A stretch of 34,645 nucleotides of DNA, from positions 8,240-42,884 of the forward strand of contig JAUJNJ010000059.1 of the NCBI GenBank assembly GCA_030448225.1, written 5' to 3'. Shown one piece after another: positions 1-8,799 of this stretch; the first letter of the stretch is position 1, and each line of letters starts with the position of its first letter. The position numbers and the translations under genes were made by a program. The notes beneath the pieces were generated by a model, which ran no database searches, was not told the DNA's origin, and was given only the letters and a program-made list of their open reading frames with translations. Source of the stretch: Phycisphaerae bacterium (GTDB taxonomy: Bacteria > Planctomycetota > Phycisphaerae > Tepidisphaerales > Tepidisphaeraceae).

Positions 1-1383
1 GACCTGTTCGGGACCCCCGTCGCGGCCGAGCGCTGCGGCGAGTGCGGCGCGGATCTGGCCTCGCCGGGCGCGCGGGTGACGGGCGAGCGGCAACGCAATC
101 GCCCGCTGCTGGCGCTGGCGGCGGTGCTTGCGCTCGTGGGCGGCGGGCTCCTCGCGGCGTCGGCGCCGTCCACGCTCGGGCGTGTCGATTGGCAGCGGGT
201 GAAGCCGGCGTGGACGCTGCGGCGGGAGGTCGGATCGACGCACCAGAAGCGGGCCGTCGCGGCCGCGAACGAGTTGCGCCGCCGGTTCCAGGCCGGCGGG
301 CTGGACGACGGGCAGGTCGTCACCGCGGTGGAAGCCGTTCTGCGGCGCCAGGCCGACCCGGCCGCGGCGTGGGACACCGCGTTCGGCGATCTCGTCGAAG
401 CGGCGCGGCAGCGGCGACGGGTCCCGGACCCGCTCTGGAAGCGCTACGCCCGCCACGCGCCGCGCGTCACGATCGAGTCGCGCCCAATCGTGCGTCGGAG
501 CGATTCGTTACCCTACGACGCGACCCAGCAGCCGAGCCGCGTCGGGTCCGGCAGGTACGCGCCGGAACTTCTCCTGTCGCACCGGCTCGTCGGCGTTCGG
601 GTCGACGGCGGCCCGGTCCATCGGACCTACAACAGTTACGACCCCCTTTCCGGTTTGTCCGAATTGAACAGTAGCCCGTACCGGCTCGGCCGAGATCGAC
701 CGGTGAACCTGCCCGACCTTCCACCCGGAACGTACCGCCTCACGTTCGTGTTCGACGTCGGCGTGAAACGGCTCTTCCGATGGGCTCCTGACGACGGACC
801 GGCGATCGCCGCGTGGCAGGAGACGGTCGACGCGCCGCTGACGGTGGTGCCGGCGGGCACCGAATCGGTCGCGGTCGTGACCGACCCGGCGGTCGGCGCG
901 GCGGTCGCGCGGGCGGTCTCGATCGGAGCCACGCGGCGGGATTCGTGGAGCCCGCGACGGGCGATCGTCGGCGCCGGACGGGGCAGTCCGGTGAGCATGA
1001 CGATCGACATCGCCCGCCTCCCGGTCGGCCTCGCGTGCGACGTGTTCCTCCGCGACGTTTACGGAACCGAGATCGAGGTAGGCGAGGTCACGGGACGGGC
1101 CGGGGAACCGCGGGCGAAGGGCGTCGAGTTTCAGGAGCCGGTGCTCTACTGGCTGCAGGGTGACCGGCTCGACGTCGTGCTGCGGCCGGCCCCCGACGTC
1201 GCGCGGCGGACGACGGCGATCGCCTCCATCTGGGGCGGCGAGGTCGTGCTGCGGGACGTGCCGGTCGTGTGGGTCACCCCGCCCCGCAACCCGGCGGCCG
1301 CCGGCGCCGGGGGAGGGGGCGCGAAGTACCTCCAGCCGGAAAGTTCTGACGACCGGTCCGGCGTCGGCTCTCGTTCGCGGTAG
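1..1383 (+). CDS. Zinc-ribbon, single-pass membrane protein (5' partial)
   Basis: The frame is open from the first base, so the true start lies upstream of the window. The first visible residues contain a CGEC pair (residues 12-15 of the visible part), the second half of a zinc ribbon. A hydrophobic segment follows at about residues 33-50 (LLALAAVLALVGGGLLAAS), then about 400 soluble residues. This suggests a cytoplasmic zinc ribbon, one membrane anchor and a large exterior domain. The exterior part has Tyr/Pro-rich stretches (PPGTYRLTFVFDVG) that look beta-rich, but I recognise no family. A GTG at 76 could serve as a start but would cut off the CxxC motif. The frame is intact to the TAG at 1381. 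Function unknown. Confidence 0.7.
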   Translation, partial: DLFGTPVAAERCGECGADLASPGARVTGERQRNRPLLALAAVLALVGGGLLAASAPSTLGRVDWQRVKPAWTLRREVGSTHQKRAVAAANELRRRFQAGGLDDGQVVTAVEAVLRRQADPAAAWDTAFGDLVEAARQRRRVPDPLWKRYARHAPRVTIESRPIVRRSDSLPYDATQQPSRVGSGRYAPELLLSHRLVGVRVDGGPVHRTYNSYDPLSGLSELNSSPYRLGRDRPVNLPDLPPGTYRLTFVFDVGVKRLFRWAPDDGPAIAAWQETVDAPLTVVPAGTESVAVVTDPAVGAAVARAVSIGATRRDSWSPRRAIVGAGRGSPVSMTIDIARLPVGLACDVFLRDVYGTEIEVGEVTGRAGEPRAKGVEFQEPVLYWLQGDRLDVVLRPAPDVARRTTAIASIWGGEVVLRDVPVVWVTPPRNPAAAGAGGGGAKYLQPESSDDRSGVGSRSR

Positions 1384-1420
1384 CGCTTCGCGCGACGTCG
1401 TCAGGCGCCTCGTCAGTCCA

Positions 1421-1447
1421 GGTAACTGTGGGAGCTTGCTCCCCCGG
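1421..1447. repeat. REP-like palindromic repeat, left copy
   Basis: The core is the near-perfect palindrome GGGAGCTTGCTCCC, preceded by GGTAACTGT. The same unit occurs in inverted orientation at 1978-2005, so the pair brackets the small gene at 1539-1910. The layout resembles the paired REP units (BIMEs) of other bacteria. Confidence 0.55.
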
Positions 1448-1538
1448 CGGTCGATGAGCCTTCACGCTCGCCGCGGTACTGTCGAGCGTTCAGAGGTGGC
1501 CGATGCGTGCCGATCGCGCGAAACTTCGGCGGTTCAAC

Positions 1539-1910
1539 TCAACGTTCGACGCGGTAGAACCATCGGTCGGCGTCGTCCCTCGTCAGCACGACTTCCACGC
1601 CGGTGTCGAGAAGGGCCACGAACTTGGCCTCGGCGATTTGGATCATCTCGCACCGCCCGCTCGCCACACGGCGGACGGCGCCGCGGGCGTCGGAGATCGG
1701 CCCTTCGAAGTCGAGGTACGCTTGGCGGTGGTCCGGCAGGCGGCTGAGCACGTCGCCCGCGCCTGGCGGCCACGCCGGCGATCGCCAGGTGGCGAGGGGG
1801 GAGCCGGGGGCGGTCTCGAACATGAGGTCGTAGTGGGGCTCGGGGACGCCGGTGTGGTGGAGCACGACGTAGCGGAGCGGGAGCGCGTTCGTCATGGCCA
1901 TCCGTGACAT
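1539..1910 (-). CDS. LigD 3'-phosphoesterase-domain-like protein
   Basis: The gene encodes 123 residues, consistent with a single domain. The stretch RYVVLHHTGVPEPHYDLMFE (residues 13-32) matches the conserved opening of the 3'-phosphoesterase domain of bacterial NHEJ ligase D, with His18/His19, His26, Asp28 and Glu32 in the expected pattern. Later, LDFEGPISDARGAVRRV fits the strand-rich middle of that fold. In LigD this domain trims 3' ends during double-strand-break repair. Here no ligase, polymerase or Ku gene is nearby, so repair activity is only inferred and the protein may be a diverged relative. Three Met codons lie within the first six residues and none has a clear ribosome-binding site, so the start is uncertain by up to five codons. 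The frame is intact. Confidence 0.6.
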   Translation of the reverse strand: MSRMAMTNALPLRYVVLHHTGVPEPHYDLMFETAPGSPLATWRSPAWPPGAGDVLSRLPDHRQAYLDFEGPISDARGAVRRVASGRCEMIQIAEAKFVALLDTGVEVVLTRDDADRWFYRVER

Positions 1911-1977
1911 TTCGCGATGCGCGGCGTGACGTCGCTTTCAGCGCATCGCGATGCTGATCGGCCAGCGTTTCGGAACG

Positions 1978-2005
1978 CCGGGGGGAGCTTGCTCCCACGG
2001 TTACC
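1978..2005. repeat. REP-like palindromic repeat, right copy
   Basis: Inverted partner of 1421-1447. It carries the same GGGAGCTTGCTCCC core and ends in GGTTACC, the mirror of GGTAAC in the left copy. It lies between two minus-strand genes (1539-1910 and 2144-3217). Confidence 0.55.
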
Positions 2006-2143
2006 CGCGGGTGGGGGTCACTACGCGGTCCCGCGTCCGATACGCGCGATCGCGATCGCCTACAGCGGGCCCTTTTCGGACCTGCGGCGAAACGGGGCGT
2101 CCGGGTTGTTCGGACGGCTCTACCTCGGCAGATCGCGACGCCC

Positions 2144-3217
2144 CTACGCGATCAGCACCGGCGGGGGGACGTACCCGCTGCGGACGCGGCCGCTGGGGTC
2201 CGTGCTGCTCTTGAGGTCGCACGGGTGCGCGTCGTCGCCCAGGCCGAAGTCGCGCGCGTAGTCGACGGCGAGCTGCGTCAGTTCCTCGCGCGACAAGTTC
2301 GGCTTCTCGACCGCCTCGCACGCCTCGCGCACCTCGTGCTCGTTCAGCAGCGTGGCGGTGATCGACGTCATGCCCGGCTGCTGGAGCAGCCACTTGCACG
2401 CGAGCTGGTGCACGGTCATGGCGTGGTCGGTCGCGTAGTGGCGGACGAGCTCGAGCTTCTTCAGGCCCTGCACCTTCCAGTGATGGTCGCGGAACTTGCG
2501 GTGGTCGTTCTCGCCGATCTCGGTGTCGATCTTGACGACGTCCTTCAGGATGCTGCTGTTGTCGTGGACGCGGGCGACGACGCCGCCGCGCGTGGCGACG
2601 GCCGTCTCGCAGAACTCGCGGCCGGGGTTCTGCTCGAACAGGTTGTAGACGGTCTGCACGGCCTTGGCGCCGTGATCGAGCATCGCCTTCACGCCCTCCT
2701 CGCGCCACCCGATGGCCGGGCCGAGGCTCACGCCCCACACCTTGATCTTCCCCTCGTCCTTCACCTTCTCCAACTCGGCCCACAAGTCGTCGCGGAACTG
2801 CGGCAGCTTGATGTTGTGGGCCATGTACAGGTCGACGTGGTCGGTCTTGAGCCGCCGCAGCGACTTCTCGAGGCTCGACCGCATGAATTGGGGGGAGAAG
2901 TCCTGCCTGCGCTCGCGGTGGGAGCCGGCCTCGCCGGGGTCGGAGTAGAAGTCGTAGCCGAACTTCGAGCCGATCTCGACGCTGGAGCGGTCGACCTTAG
3001 CCGTTTGCATCCAGTTGCCGAAGAGTTCCTCGGCCCGGCCGTTGCCGTAGGCGTCGCCGTTGTCGAAGAACGTGACGCCGAGGTCGCGGCTGAGGCTGCA
3101 CATCGCGTCGCAGTCGGCCTGGGTGCGGTGCCCCCACCAATCGACGCCGAAGATCCAGCAGCCGAGGCTGATGGGCGACACTTCCAGACCGGTATCTCCG
3201 AACGGACGGCGCTGCAT
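2144..3217 (-). CDS. Aldo/keto reductase
   Basis: NAD(P)H-dependent oxidoreductase of the aldo/keto reductase superfamily, 357 residues, probably cytoplasmic. It starts MQRRPFGDTGLEVSPISLG, the usual family opening. The catalytic tetrad can be placed: Asp52 and Tyr57 in FFDNGDAYGNG, Lys85 in GSKFG and His134 in YMAHN. The start at 3217 is preferred because GAGGAG lies five bases upstream; an open extension to 3400 lacks family similarity. The domain is complete and unbroken. The C-terminal tail, after about residue 320, ends SGYVPPPVLIA. Substrate cannot be read from sequence. It is most like the general AKRs often annotated as predicted oxidoreductases. Confidence 0.9.
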   Translation of the reverse strand: MQRRPFGDTGLEVSPISLGCWIFGVDWWGHRTQADCDAMCSLSRDLGVTFFDNGDAYGNGRAEELFGNWMQTAKVDRSSVEIGSKFGYDFYSDPGEAGSHRERRQDFSPQFMRSSLEKSLRRLKTDHVDLYMAHNIKLPQFRDDLWAELEKVKDEGKIKVWGVSLGPAIGWREEGVKAMLDHGAKAVQTVYNLFEQNPGREFCETAVATRGGVVARVHDNSSILKDVVKIDTEIGENDHRKFRDHHWKVQGLKKLELVRHYATDHAMTVHQLACKWLLQQPGMTSITATLLNEHEVREACEAVEKPNLSREELTQLAVDYARDFGLGDDAHPCDLKSSTDPSGRVRSGYVPPPVLIA

Positions 3218-3360
3218 GAGGCTCCTCGCGGTTGGGAACGGGCCCGCCCGGGTGCACGTCCCGCGGCCGGCGTCTGCTGCGCATTTTAGGGCACCCGGCG
3301 GGCGGGCGGAAGCGGCCTCGCGCCTTGTGCCGCGTGCGGCGGGGGCGCACACTCGCGGGC

Positions 3361-4152
3361 GTGACGCAGCCGCAACCCGTCCTGCCGTACCGCTCGCCAC
3401 CGCCGGCCGAGCCGCCGCCGCTGCCGGGGCAGCGGCGCAAGCGTCCCGGAATGCTCCACCCGTGGACGATCATCCCGGTGCTGCTCTTCGCGGCGGCGGA
3501 GGTGATCTGGGGGTACCCGCAGGCCCGCGTCAAGGCGTCGGCGCCCGACCCGTCGGTCGCCGTACCGTACGCGGTCGGCCGCATGGTCGGCGGGATGATC
3601 CTCCCGCTCGCGATCGCCGCCGCCGTCTGGTTCCCGAGCAGGTCGCGGCTGGCATCGTCGCTCGTGTTCGCCTGCGCCCTGCTGATGGTGGCGGCGTTCA
3701 CGGTCGTCCGCGCGCCCCTCGTCCAGCGGCGCGCCACGGCGAAGCCGGTGACGGACGTCGCCGCGACGATCCGCCAGAAGACCGCCGCGGCCGACGCCGC
3801 CCGGAACGCCGTGATCGCCAGCGGGACGCTCGACCGGATCGAGGAACTGACGTCGGTCGACGAGATCGAGCGGCGGCTGCGGCTGCTCGAGGCGGGGCGG
3901 CAGGCGACGCGGGAACTGATCGCCGCCGGCGACAACGTCGGCGCCACGCTCCGCGACGCGATGGCGGGCGCCGGCGTCGGCTCACGGGTGGCGGGTCAGC
4001 AGGCGTCGTCGTTCGAGGCGGGGTTCGACTGGCCGTCGAAGCGGCCGCACTCGAACGAACGCGTCGCCGCCGCAAGCCGCCGCGTGCTGCGTCGAAACGG
4101 CCGCTGGATCGAGCGCTCCGCAAGGTCGTGTTCGAGGACGACCGCCAGGTGA
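3361..4152 (+). CDS. Three-helix membrane protein of unknown function
   Basis: GTG start at 3361; the frame is open further upstream but only Arg-rich non-coding-like residues lie there. Residues 1-28 are Pro-rich (PPPAEPPPLPGQ). Three hydrophobic segments follow at about 34-52, 72-92 and 98-117. A charged, probably helical region (about 125-210) contains EELTSVDEIERRLRLLEAG. After base 4000 the residues become Arg/Ser-rich and a neighbouring frame looks as good, so the 3' end may be displaced by an indel and the stop at 4152 is uncertain. The Pro-rich head followed by adjacent helices resembles small planctomycete inner-membrane proteins, but I recognise no family. Confidence 0.55.
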   Translation: MTQPQPVLPYRSPPPAEPPPLPGQRRKRPGMLHPWTIIPVLLFAAAEVIWGYPQARVKASAPDPSVAVPYAVGRMVGGMILPLAIAAAVWFPSRSRLASSLVFACALLMVAAFTVVRAPLVQRRATAKPVTDVAATIRQKTAAADAARNAVIASGTLDRIEELTSVDEIERRLRLLEAGRQATRELIAAGDNVGATLRDAMAGAGVGSRVAGQQASSFEAGFDWPSKRPHSNERVAAASRRVLRRNGRWIERSARSCSRTTAR

Positions 4153-4351
4153 TTGCGTTCCGTCGAACGGGGCGCTGGGACCGAGTTGGAGGCCCAGGCC
4201 GCCCGCCGCGCCGCGGGCCGCCGCACCCGTTCGACTGCACCGTCCAGCGCGACCGCTCGCGGCCGAACGGGGCGTGGGACCGGCATTCGTCGTCCAGCGA
4301 CCCTCCGATTCGTCGTGGCGGCTTGCCGCGCGCAATCCACACCGTCCCCGC

Positions 4352-5102
4352 ATGGCCGAGGAAGAAGAACGCGTCGCCGCCGCCGCCGCGACGGCCTGTC
4401 TCGCCGCGTGGACGGTCGCGGCGTTCGCGCTGGCGATCGTGATCGGGGTGGCGGCGTTCCAAGTGTCGCGCTGGTCGCTGCAACGCCCAAACCCGCCCGC
4501 CGACGTCTCGTCGACGGCGGCCCAGCGCTCGACCCGCACCGCCGGCGGGTGGAGTCGGCGATGGGAAACTGCGCGAGGCGAACTTCCTCGACTTCCGCGA
4601 CGTCAGCCGGGCCGACGTCGACCGGCGACTGGCGCCGTCGGGTGACGCGGTCGCCGCGAACGACGCGTTCGCCGCCGAGGCCGCCCGGCTCGACCCGCGT
4701 CGATCCGCCGGAGATCCGCGAACTCGTCGACGCCTACGCGGCCCGCGTCGACGTCCTGCAGCCGGGGCGGCGGACGCTCGAATTCCTCCGCGACCACTAC
4801 GGCCGGTGGGAGTACGACACGGCTGGCCGAAGTTCGCCGACGACGTGCTCGTGCAACAGTTCGCCGTCATCCAGCAAGACCTCCAGAACGCCGCCCGCCG
4901 CCACGAGGCCGCCGCGACCGGCAAGCCGGCGACGACGCGGGCGGCGACGCGATCCACGACACCGGCGACGAGACCGGCTCCGACCGCCGGCGCCCCTGGC
5001 CACGGGAGCGGCTCGCTAGGTCTCGTGTCAACATCGCGACGGGGCAGTCCCCCCTTTTTCGGTGAAGGGGGCACGGGACGAAGCAGGCGTCACACGCCGT
5101 AG
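4352..5102 (+). CDS. Membrane-anchored unknown protein, several frameshifts
   Basis: It starts MAEEEERVAAAAATACL and has one hydrophobic segment at about residues 22-42 (VAAFALAIVIGVAAF). The reading then changes frame at least three times. One frame carries GKLREANFLDFRDVSRADVD (from 4563), the next VDPPEIRELVDAYAARVD (about 4703-4760) and then WPKFADDVLVQQFAVIQQD (about 4827-4885). Each piece has coding-like composition and stops abruptly, so one gene with indels is the simplest reading. The final open frame runs to 5102, but the last 30 residues look like read-through; another frame stops at 5019. Family unknown. It may form a pair with the three-helix protein at 3361-4152. Confidence 0.45.
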
Positions 5103-5250
5103 GCGACCACCGATCCCGCGTGGTGACGCCCGTCACGGGGGATCGCGTGAACGAGGAAGTGCGGACCGCCGCTTGCGTCTGCGCGATCGAATCGCGACGA
5201 CGCGAGTTGACCCCCTACGCCTGGCGACGCTGACACGTTCTACCTTCGTC

Positions 5251-5298
5251 ACCCCTTCACCCCTTCACCCCTTCACCCCTTCACCCCTTCACCCCTTC
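5251..5298. repeat. Octamer tandem repeat (ACCCCTTC)6
   Basis: Six exact head-to-tail copies of ACCCCTTC, directly beyond the 3' end of the VOC-family gene. The complementary word GGGGTGAA appears in the array at 5727-5822, on the other side of the same gene, so the two arrays could base-pair around it. Confidence 0.85.
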
Positions 5299-5683
5299 AC
5301 CTTCTCCGCTTCCCTTCCCGCTCAGTGCCCTGGATCTCGATGCGGTTCCCGTCCGGGTCCCGCGTGAAGAAGCGGTCGACGCCCGCGATCTTGTGCCGGC
5401 TGTTCCACAACATCTCGCACCCCATCCCCCGCACGCGCCGGCCGGCGGCGTACACATCGGTCACCCAGAGGCAGAAGTGCGCGGGTGTCCAGGCGGCGGC
5501 TCGGCCTCGACGAGCAGGTGAAGCGTGCCGAAGCCGAGGCGGCACCACAGGCCGGGGAAGTCGAAGCTCGCCGGCCGCGGCACCTGCGTCAGGCCCAGCA
5601 CGCCCCCGTAGAAGGCGTCGGCGCGGGCCAGGTCCGTGACGTAGATCGCGACGTGGTCGTACCGCTCGACGTGGATCGTCCAT
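5297..5683 (-). CDS. VOC-superfamily (glyoxalase-like) protein, frameshifted
   Basis: The pieces read, in order, IHVERYDHVAIYVTDLARAD (a metal-binding His in the first strand of the VOC fold), then AFYGGVLGL and CRLGFGTLHLLVEAEPP, then after a frame change AHFCLWVTDVYAAGRRV and FFTRDPDGNRIEIQG, which supplies the terminal Glu ligand. This is one complete VOC domain of about 128 residues. VOC proteins include glyoxalases, ring-cleaving dioxygenases and fosfomycin/bleomycin resistance proteins; which one cannot be told. There are two frame breaks, one just after the ATG at 5683 and one near 5500. The gene is bracketed by octamer repeats on both sides. Confidence 0.65.
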   Translation of the reverse strand: MDDPRRAVRPRRDLRHGPGPRRRLLRGRAGPDAGAAAGELRLPRPVVPPRLRHASPARRGRAAAWTPAHFCLWVTDVYAAGRRVRGMGCEMLWNSRHKIAGVDRFFTRDPDGNRIEIQGTEREGKRRR

Positions 5684-5726
5684 ATGGCTCAGCCCAAGAT
5701 GCGGGCGAGGGATGACAAGGAGAGCG

Positions 5727-5822
5727 GGTGAGGGTGGGCCGAAGGGGTGAGGGTGAAGAGGCGAGGGGTGAGCGGGTGAGCGGGTGAGGGTGAAGGGGTG
5801 AAGGGGTGAAGAGGTGAGCGGG
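5727..5822. repeat. Degenerate GGGTGA/GGGGTGAA tandem repeat array
   Basis: About ten imperfect copies of GGGGTGAA or GCGGGTGA. The words are the reverse complement of the array at 5251-5298 and of the array at 5867-5932, so this block can pair with either. Confidence 0.75.
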
Positions 5823-5866
5823 TGAGGGCGAGAGACGGGCTCGGGCCGACTTCACCGGGGCACCCC

Positions 5867-5932
5867 CTCACCTTGTCACCCCTTCACCTTGTCACCCCTT
5901 CACCTCGTCACCCCTTCACCTTGTCCCCCGTC
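5867..5932. repeat. CACCCCTTCACCTTGT repeat array upstream of ettA
   Basis: Three to four imperfect copies of a longer unit, TCACCCCTTCACCTTG. They are complementary to the preceding G-rich array across a spacer of about 45 bases. The array ends about 50 bases before the ettA start, so a folded transcript would place a hairpin in its leader. Confidence 0.75.
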
Positions 5933-5982
5933 GGTCCCTCGCCTTGCCAACCCCGCGAGTGTGCAGACTTTCGGCGATACAC

Positions 5983-7651
5983 ATGGCCAGCAACGAACCC
6001 ACCACCAATAAGGTCATCTACTCGATGACCGGCGTCACCAAGTCCTTCGACAAGAAGGTCGTCCTGAAGGACATCTACCTGTCCTACTCTACGGCGAAGA
6101 TCGGCGTGCTCGGCCTCAATGGCCTGGGCAAGAGCTCGCTGCTGAGCATCCTGGCCGGCGTCGACAAGAACTACCAGGGGGCAGATATCCCTCTCGCCCG
6201 GCTACACGGTCGGCTACCTCGAGCAGGAGCCGAAGCTCGACGAGACCAAGACCGTCCGGCAGGTGGTGGAAGAGGGCGGCCGAGAAGGTGAAGCTCGTCA
6301 CCGACTTCAACGCGATCAGCGACAAGCTCGGCGATCCCGACCTCGACCCCCGACGAGATGGAAAAGCTGCTGGCCGCCAGGCGCGTTGCAGGGAGCAGAT
6401 CGACCACCAAGGCTGTGGGACCTCGACTCGCAATTAGAGATGGCGATGGACGCGGCGTTGCCCGCCGCCCGACGCGCCGTGCTGGCGCGTTGTCGGGCGG
6501 CGAGAAGCCGCCGCGTCGCGCCTGCCGCCTGCTGCTGCAGCCGGACGTGCTGATCCTCGACGAGCCGACGAACCACCTCGACGCCGAGAGCATCGCGTGG
6601 CTCGAGCAGCACACCAGCGGCCACGCGGGGACAGTCCATCGCCGTCACCACGACCGTTACTTCCTCGACAACGTCGCCGGCCGATCTGGAAGCTCGACCG
6701 CGGCGAGGCATCCCGTGGAAGGGGAACTACCAACTGGCTGGAGGCGGCGGTCGCGCCTCCAGGTGGAAGAGAAGAAGGAGTCCGCCCTCAGAAGACGCTC
6801 GCCCGCGAACTCGAATGGGTGCGCCAGTCGCCACGGCCGCCAGGCGAAGAGCAAGGTGGTTGCAGGCTTACGAGTCGCTGCTGGCGCAGGACCAGCGCAG
6901 AAGGAACAGGAGATCGAGATCTTCATCCCGCGGGCCCGCGGCTCGGCGAGCGCGTGATCGTGGCCGACAAGGTCGCCAAGGGGTACGGCGACCGCCTGCT
7001 GTTCCAGGACGTGAACTTCAGCCTCCCGCCCGGCGGCATCGTGGGGATCATCGGCCCCAACAGCGCGGGCAAGACCACGCTGTTCCGCATGATCACCGGC
7101 GGCGAGCAACCTGACGCGAAGCTGTCGATCGGCGAGCGTGAAGCTGACGTACGTCGAGCAGTCGCGCGACGTGCTGACCGACGACCAGCAGGTCACGGCA
7201 GGCCGTGGCCGACGGGCAGGAGACGTTCATGCTCGGGCCGACGCGGCTCAACAGCCGGGCCTACATCAGCCGCTTCGGCTTCACCGGGCAGGACCAGCAG
7301 CAGCGCGTCGGCACGCTGTCGGGCGGTCAGCGCAACCGCCTGCACCTGGCGCGGATGCTCAAGAGCGCGCGAACGTGATCCTGCTCGACGAGCCGACGAA
7401 CGACCTCGACGTCAACACGATCCGCGCCGAAGAAGCGATGGAGAACTTCGCCGGGTGCGTCGTCTGCATCAGCCACGACCGCTGGTTCCTCGACCGCGTC
7501 GCCACGCACATCATGTAGTTCGAGGGGACAGCCAGGTCGTCTGGTTCGACGGCAACTACAGCGCCTACGAGGCCGACCGCAAGCGCGCCTCGGCCTCGAC
7601 GCCGACCAGCCGCACCGGATCAAGTACCGCAAGCTGACGAAGTCGGCGTGA
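5983..7651 (+). CDS. ettA: ABC-F ATPase EttA, multiple frameshifts
   Basis: EttA binds the ribosomal E site and gates the first elongation steps according to energy state. The opening [20 protein letters not shown] is typical, and the span gives about 556 residues against 555 for E. coli EttA. In order: Walker [10 protein letters not shown] (about residue 44), LSGGE near 6490, LDEPTNHLD near 6556; then GPNSAGKTT near 7055, [15 protein letters not shown] near 7318, [10 protein letters not shown] near 7380, [15 protein letters not shown] near 7470. The C-terminus [12 protein letters not shown] ends at the TGA at 7649. The frame changes many times and a TAG interrupts at 7516. Some breaks look like single extra bases in G or C runs. 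Both Walker A motifs differ from the usual NGAGK (NGLGK, NSAGK). Confidence 0.85.
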
Positions 7652-7868
7652 CGCGCGCAAGGGGGGTCGGCGGTCGGAATCCGTGCGGGACGCGAGGAAG
7701 CGTCGTCGCCCGCAAGGCGGGGACGTCGCGAGGTCATCACGTCGCGACGTCCACGCAAAAACGCCCGGGAGCCGAGGGTCGCACTTGATGGCCTCGGGCG
7801 GAAGTCCACCGGTTTCAGAGATCACCCGCGGCGACTCCGCGGTCGCAATTCGCCCTTCGCGCCCCGGT

Positions 7869-8351
7869 TCAATGTCGCCGGCTGGTGGCCTTGCGGAGCT
7901 CGCGGTCCATCTCGCGCTTGCGGATCGCGTCGCGCTTGTCGTGGTGCTTGCGCCCCTTGCCGACGGCCAGTTCCAGTTTGGCCCGACCGTTGACGAAGTA
8001 GATCGACAGCGGGATCAGGGCCGTGCCCTGCTCGCGGATCTCGTCGGCGAGCTTCTTGATCTCTCGCTTGTGGACGAGCAACTTGCGCTCGCGGAGCGGC
8101 TCGTGGTTGAGGATGTTCGCGTTGGCGTACAGGTCGATGTGCAGGCCGTGCAGGACGAGCTGGCCGTCCTCGATGCGGGCGAACGCCTCCTGGAGCTGGG
8201 CCTTGCCCGCCCGCAGGCTCTTGACCTCGCTGCCCATCAGGGCGATGCCGCACTCGAGTTTGGCGGTGATCGAGTACTCGTGCAGCGCCCGGCGGTTGTT
8301 GATCCGCGGCGACTCGTTCTTCTTGTCCTTCTTGCCCGCCATACCCGACAT
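7869..8351 (-). CDS. smpB: SsrA-binding protein SmpB
   Basis: SmpB carries tmRNA into stalled ribosomes during trans-translation. The protein is 160 residues, normal for the family. Recognisable blocks are NNRRALHEYSITAKLECGI, LMGSEVKSLRAGKAQLQEAF, HIDLYANANILNHEPLRERK, LLVHKREIKKL and GTALIPLSIYFVNGRAKLEL, followed by the basic tail with RKREMDRELRKA that inserts into the decoding centre. The gene is intact. The start is either 8351 (MSGMAGKK) or 8342 (MAGKK); neither has a good ribosome-binding site. No tmRNA gene was seen in the window. Confidence 0.95.
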   Translation of the reverse strand: MSGMAGKKDKKNESPRINNRRALHEYSITAKLECGIALMGSEVKSLRAGKAQLQEAFARIEDGQLVLHGLHIDLYANANILNHEPLRERKLLVHKREIKKLADEIREQGTALIPLSIYFVNGRAKLELAVGKGRKHHDKRDAIRKREMDRELRKATSRRH

Positions 8352-8400
8352 GCTAAGCACGCGGTGCGCGGCGGGGAAGGGAGGATGGGGCGCGGAGGGT

Positions 8401-8542
8401 CCAATGACCAAGCCTCAATGACCAACAAATGGCAATGACCAAGTCCCCAACGAAGACGTCGCGACAGCACCACGCGGCGAGCGATCAGCAATGCCGGGCC
8501 CGACGTCGGTGGACGTTGCGGCTTCTTTAGTCATTGAGGCTT
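8401..8542. repeat. CAATGACCAA repeats with inverted distal copy
   Basis: Three to four copies of AATGACCAA lie at 8401-8444. The 13-mer AAGCCTCAATGAC at 8410-8422 recurs as its reverse complement at 8530-8542. The same word family forms a larger inverted structure at 19813-20035. The region lies between smpB (leftward) and tRNA-Leu (rightward). Confidence 0.65.
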
Positions 8543-8594
8543 CCCGCCTGCCTCTTGACACCCGGCGGCCCTCCAATAAAATTGCCCGTTCGCC

Positions 8595-8677
8595 GCGGGT
8601 GTGGCGGAATTGGCAGACGCGCTAGATTCAGGTTCTAGTGTCCACAAGACGTGCAGGTTCAACTCCTGTCACCCGCA
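8595..8677 (+). tRNA. tRNA-Leu(CAG)
   Basis: Acceptor arms GCGGGTG and CACCCGC pair perfectly, with discriminator A at 8677. The anticodon stem CTAGA/TCTAG encloses the loop TTCAGGT, giving anticodon CAG (reads CUG). A long variable arm (class II) is present, as expected for leucine. The T arm is CAGG-TTCAACT-CCTG. The 3' CCA is not encoded; the next bases are TCA. Confidence 0.96.
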
Positions 8678-8799
8678 TCAATGGAACGCCGCTGACCCGA
8701 GGGTCGGCGGCGTTTTCTGTTAGAGGCGCAGGTGGCGCGCGGGCGGCTTCGGCCCACTTCGGAGCCGCCACCGCTCAACGGATATCGGGAGGTCACGGC

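Noticed and set aside
5034..5075. A C-run/G-run hairpin as a terminator after the gene at 4352
   Set aside because: CCCCCC and GGGGG can pair, but the T-run is inside the loop rather than after the stem, so it would not work as an intrinsic terminator.
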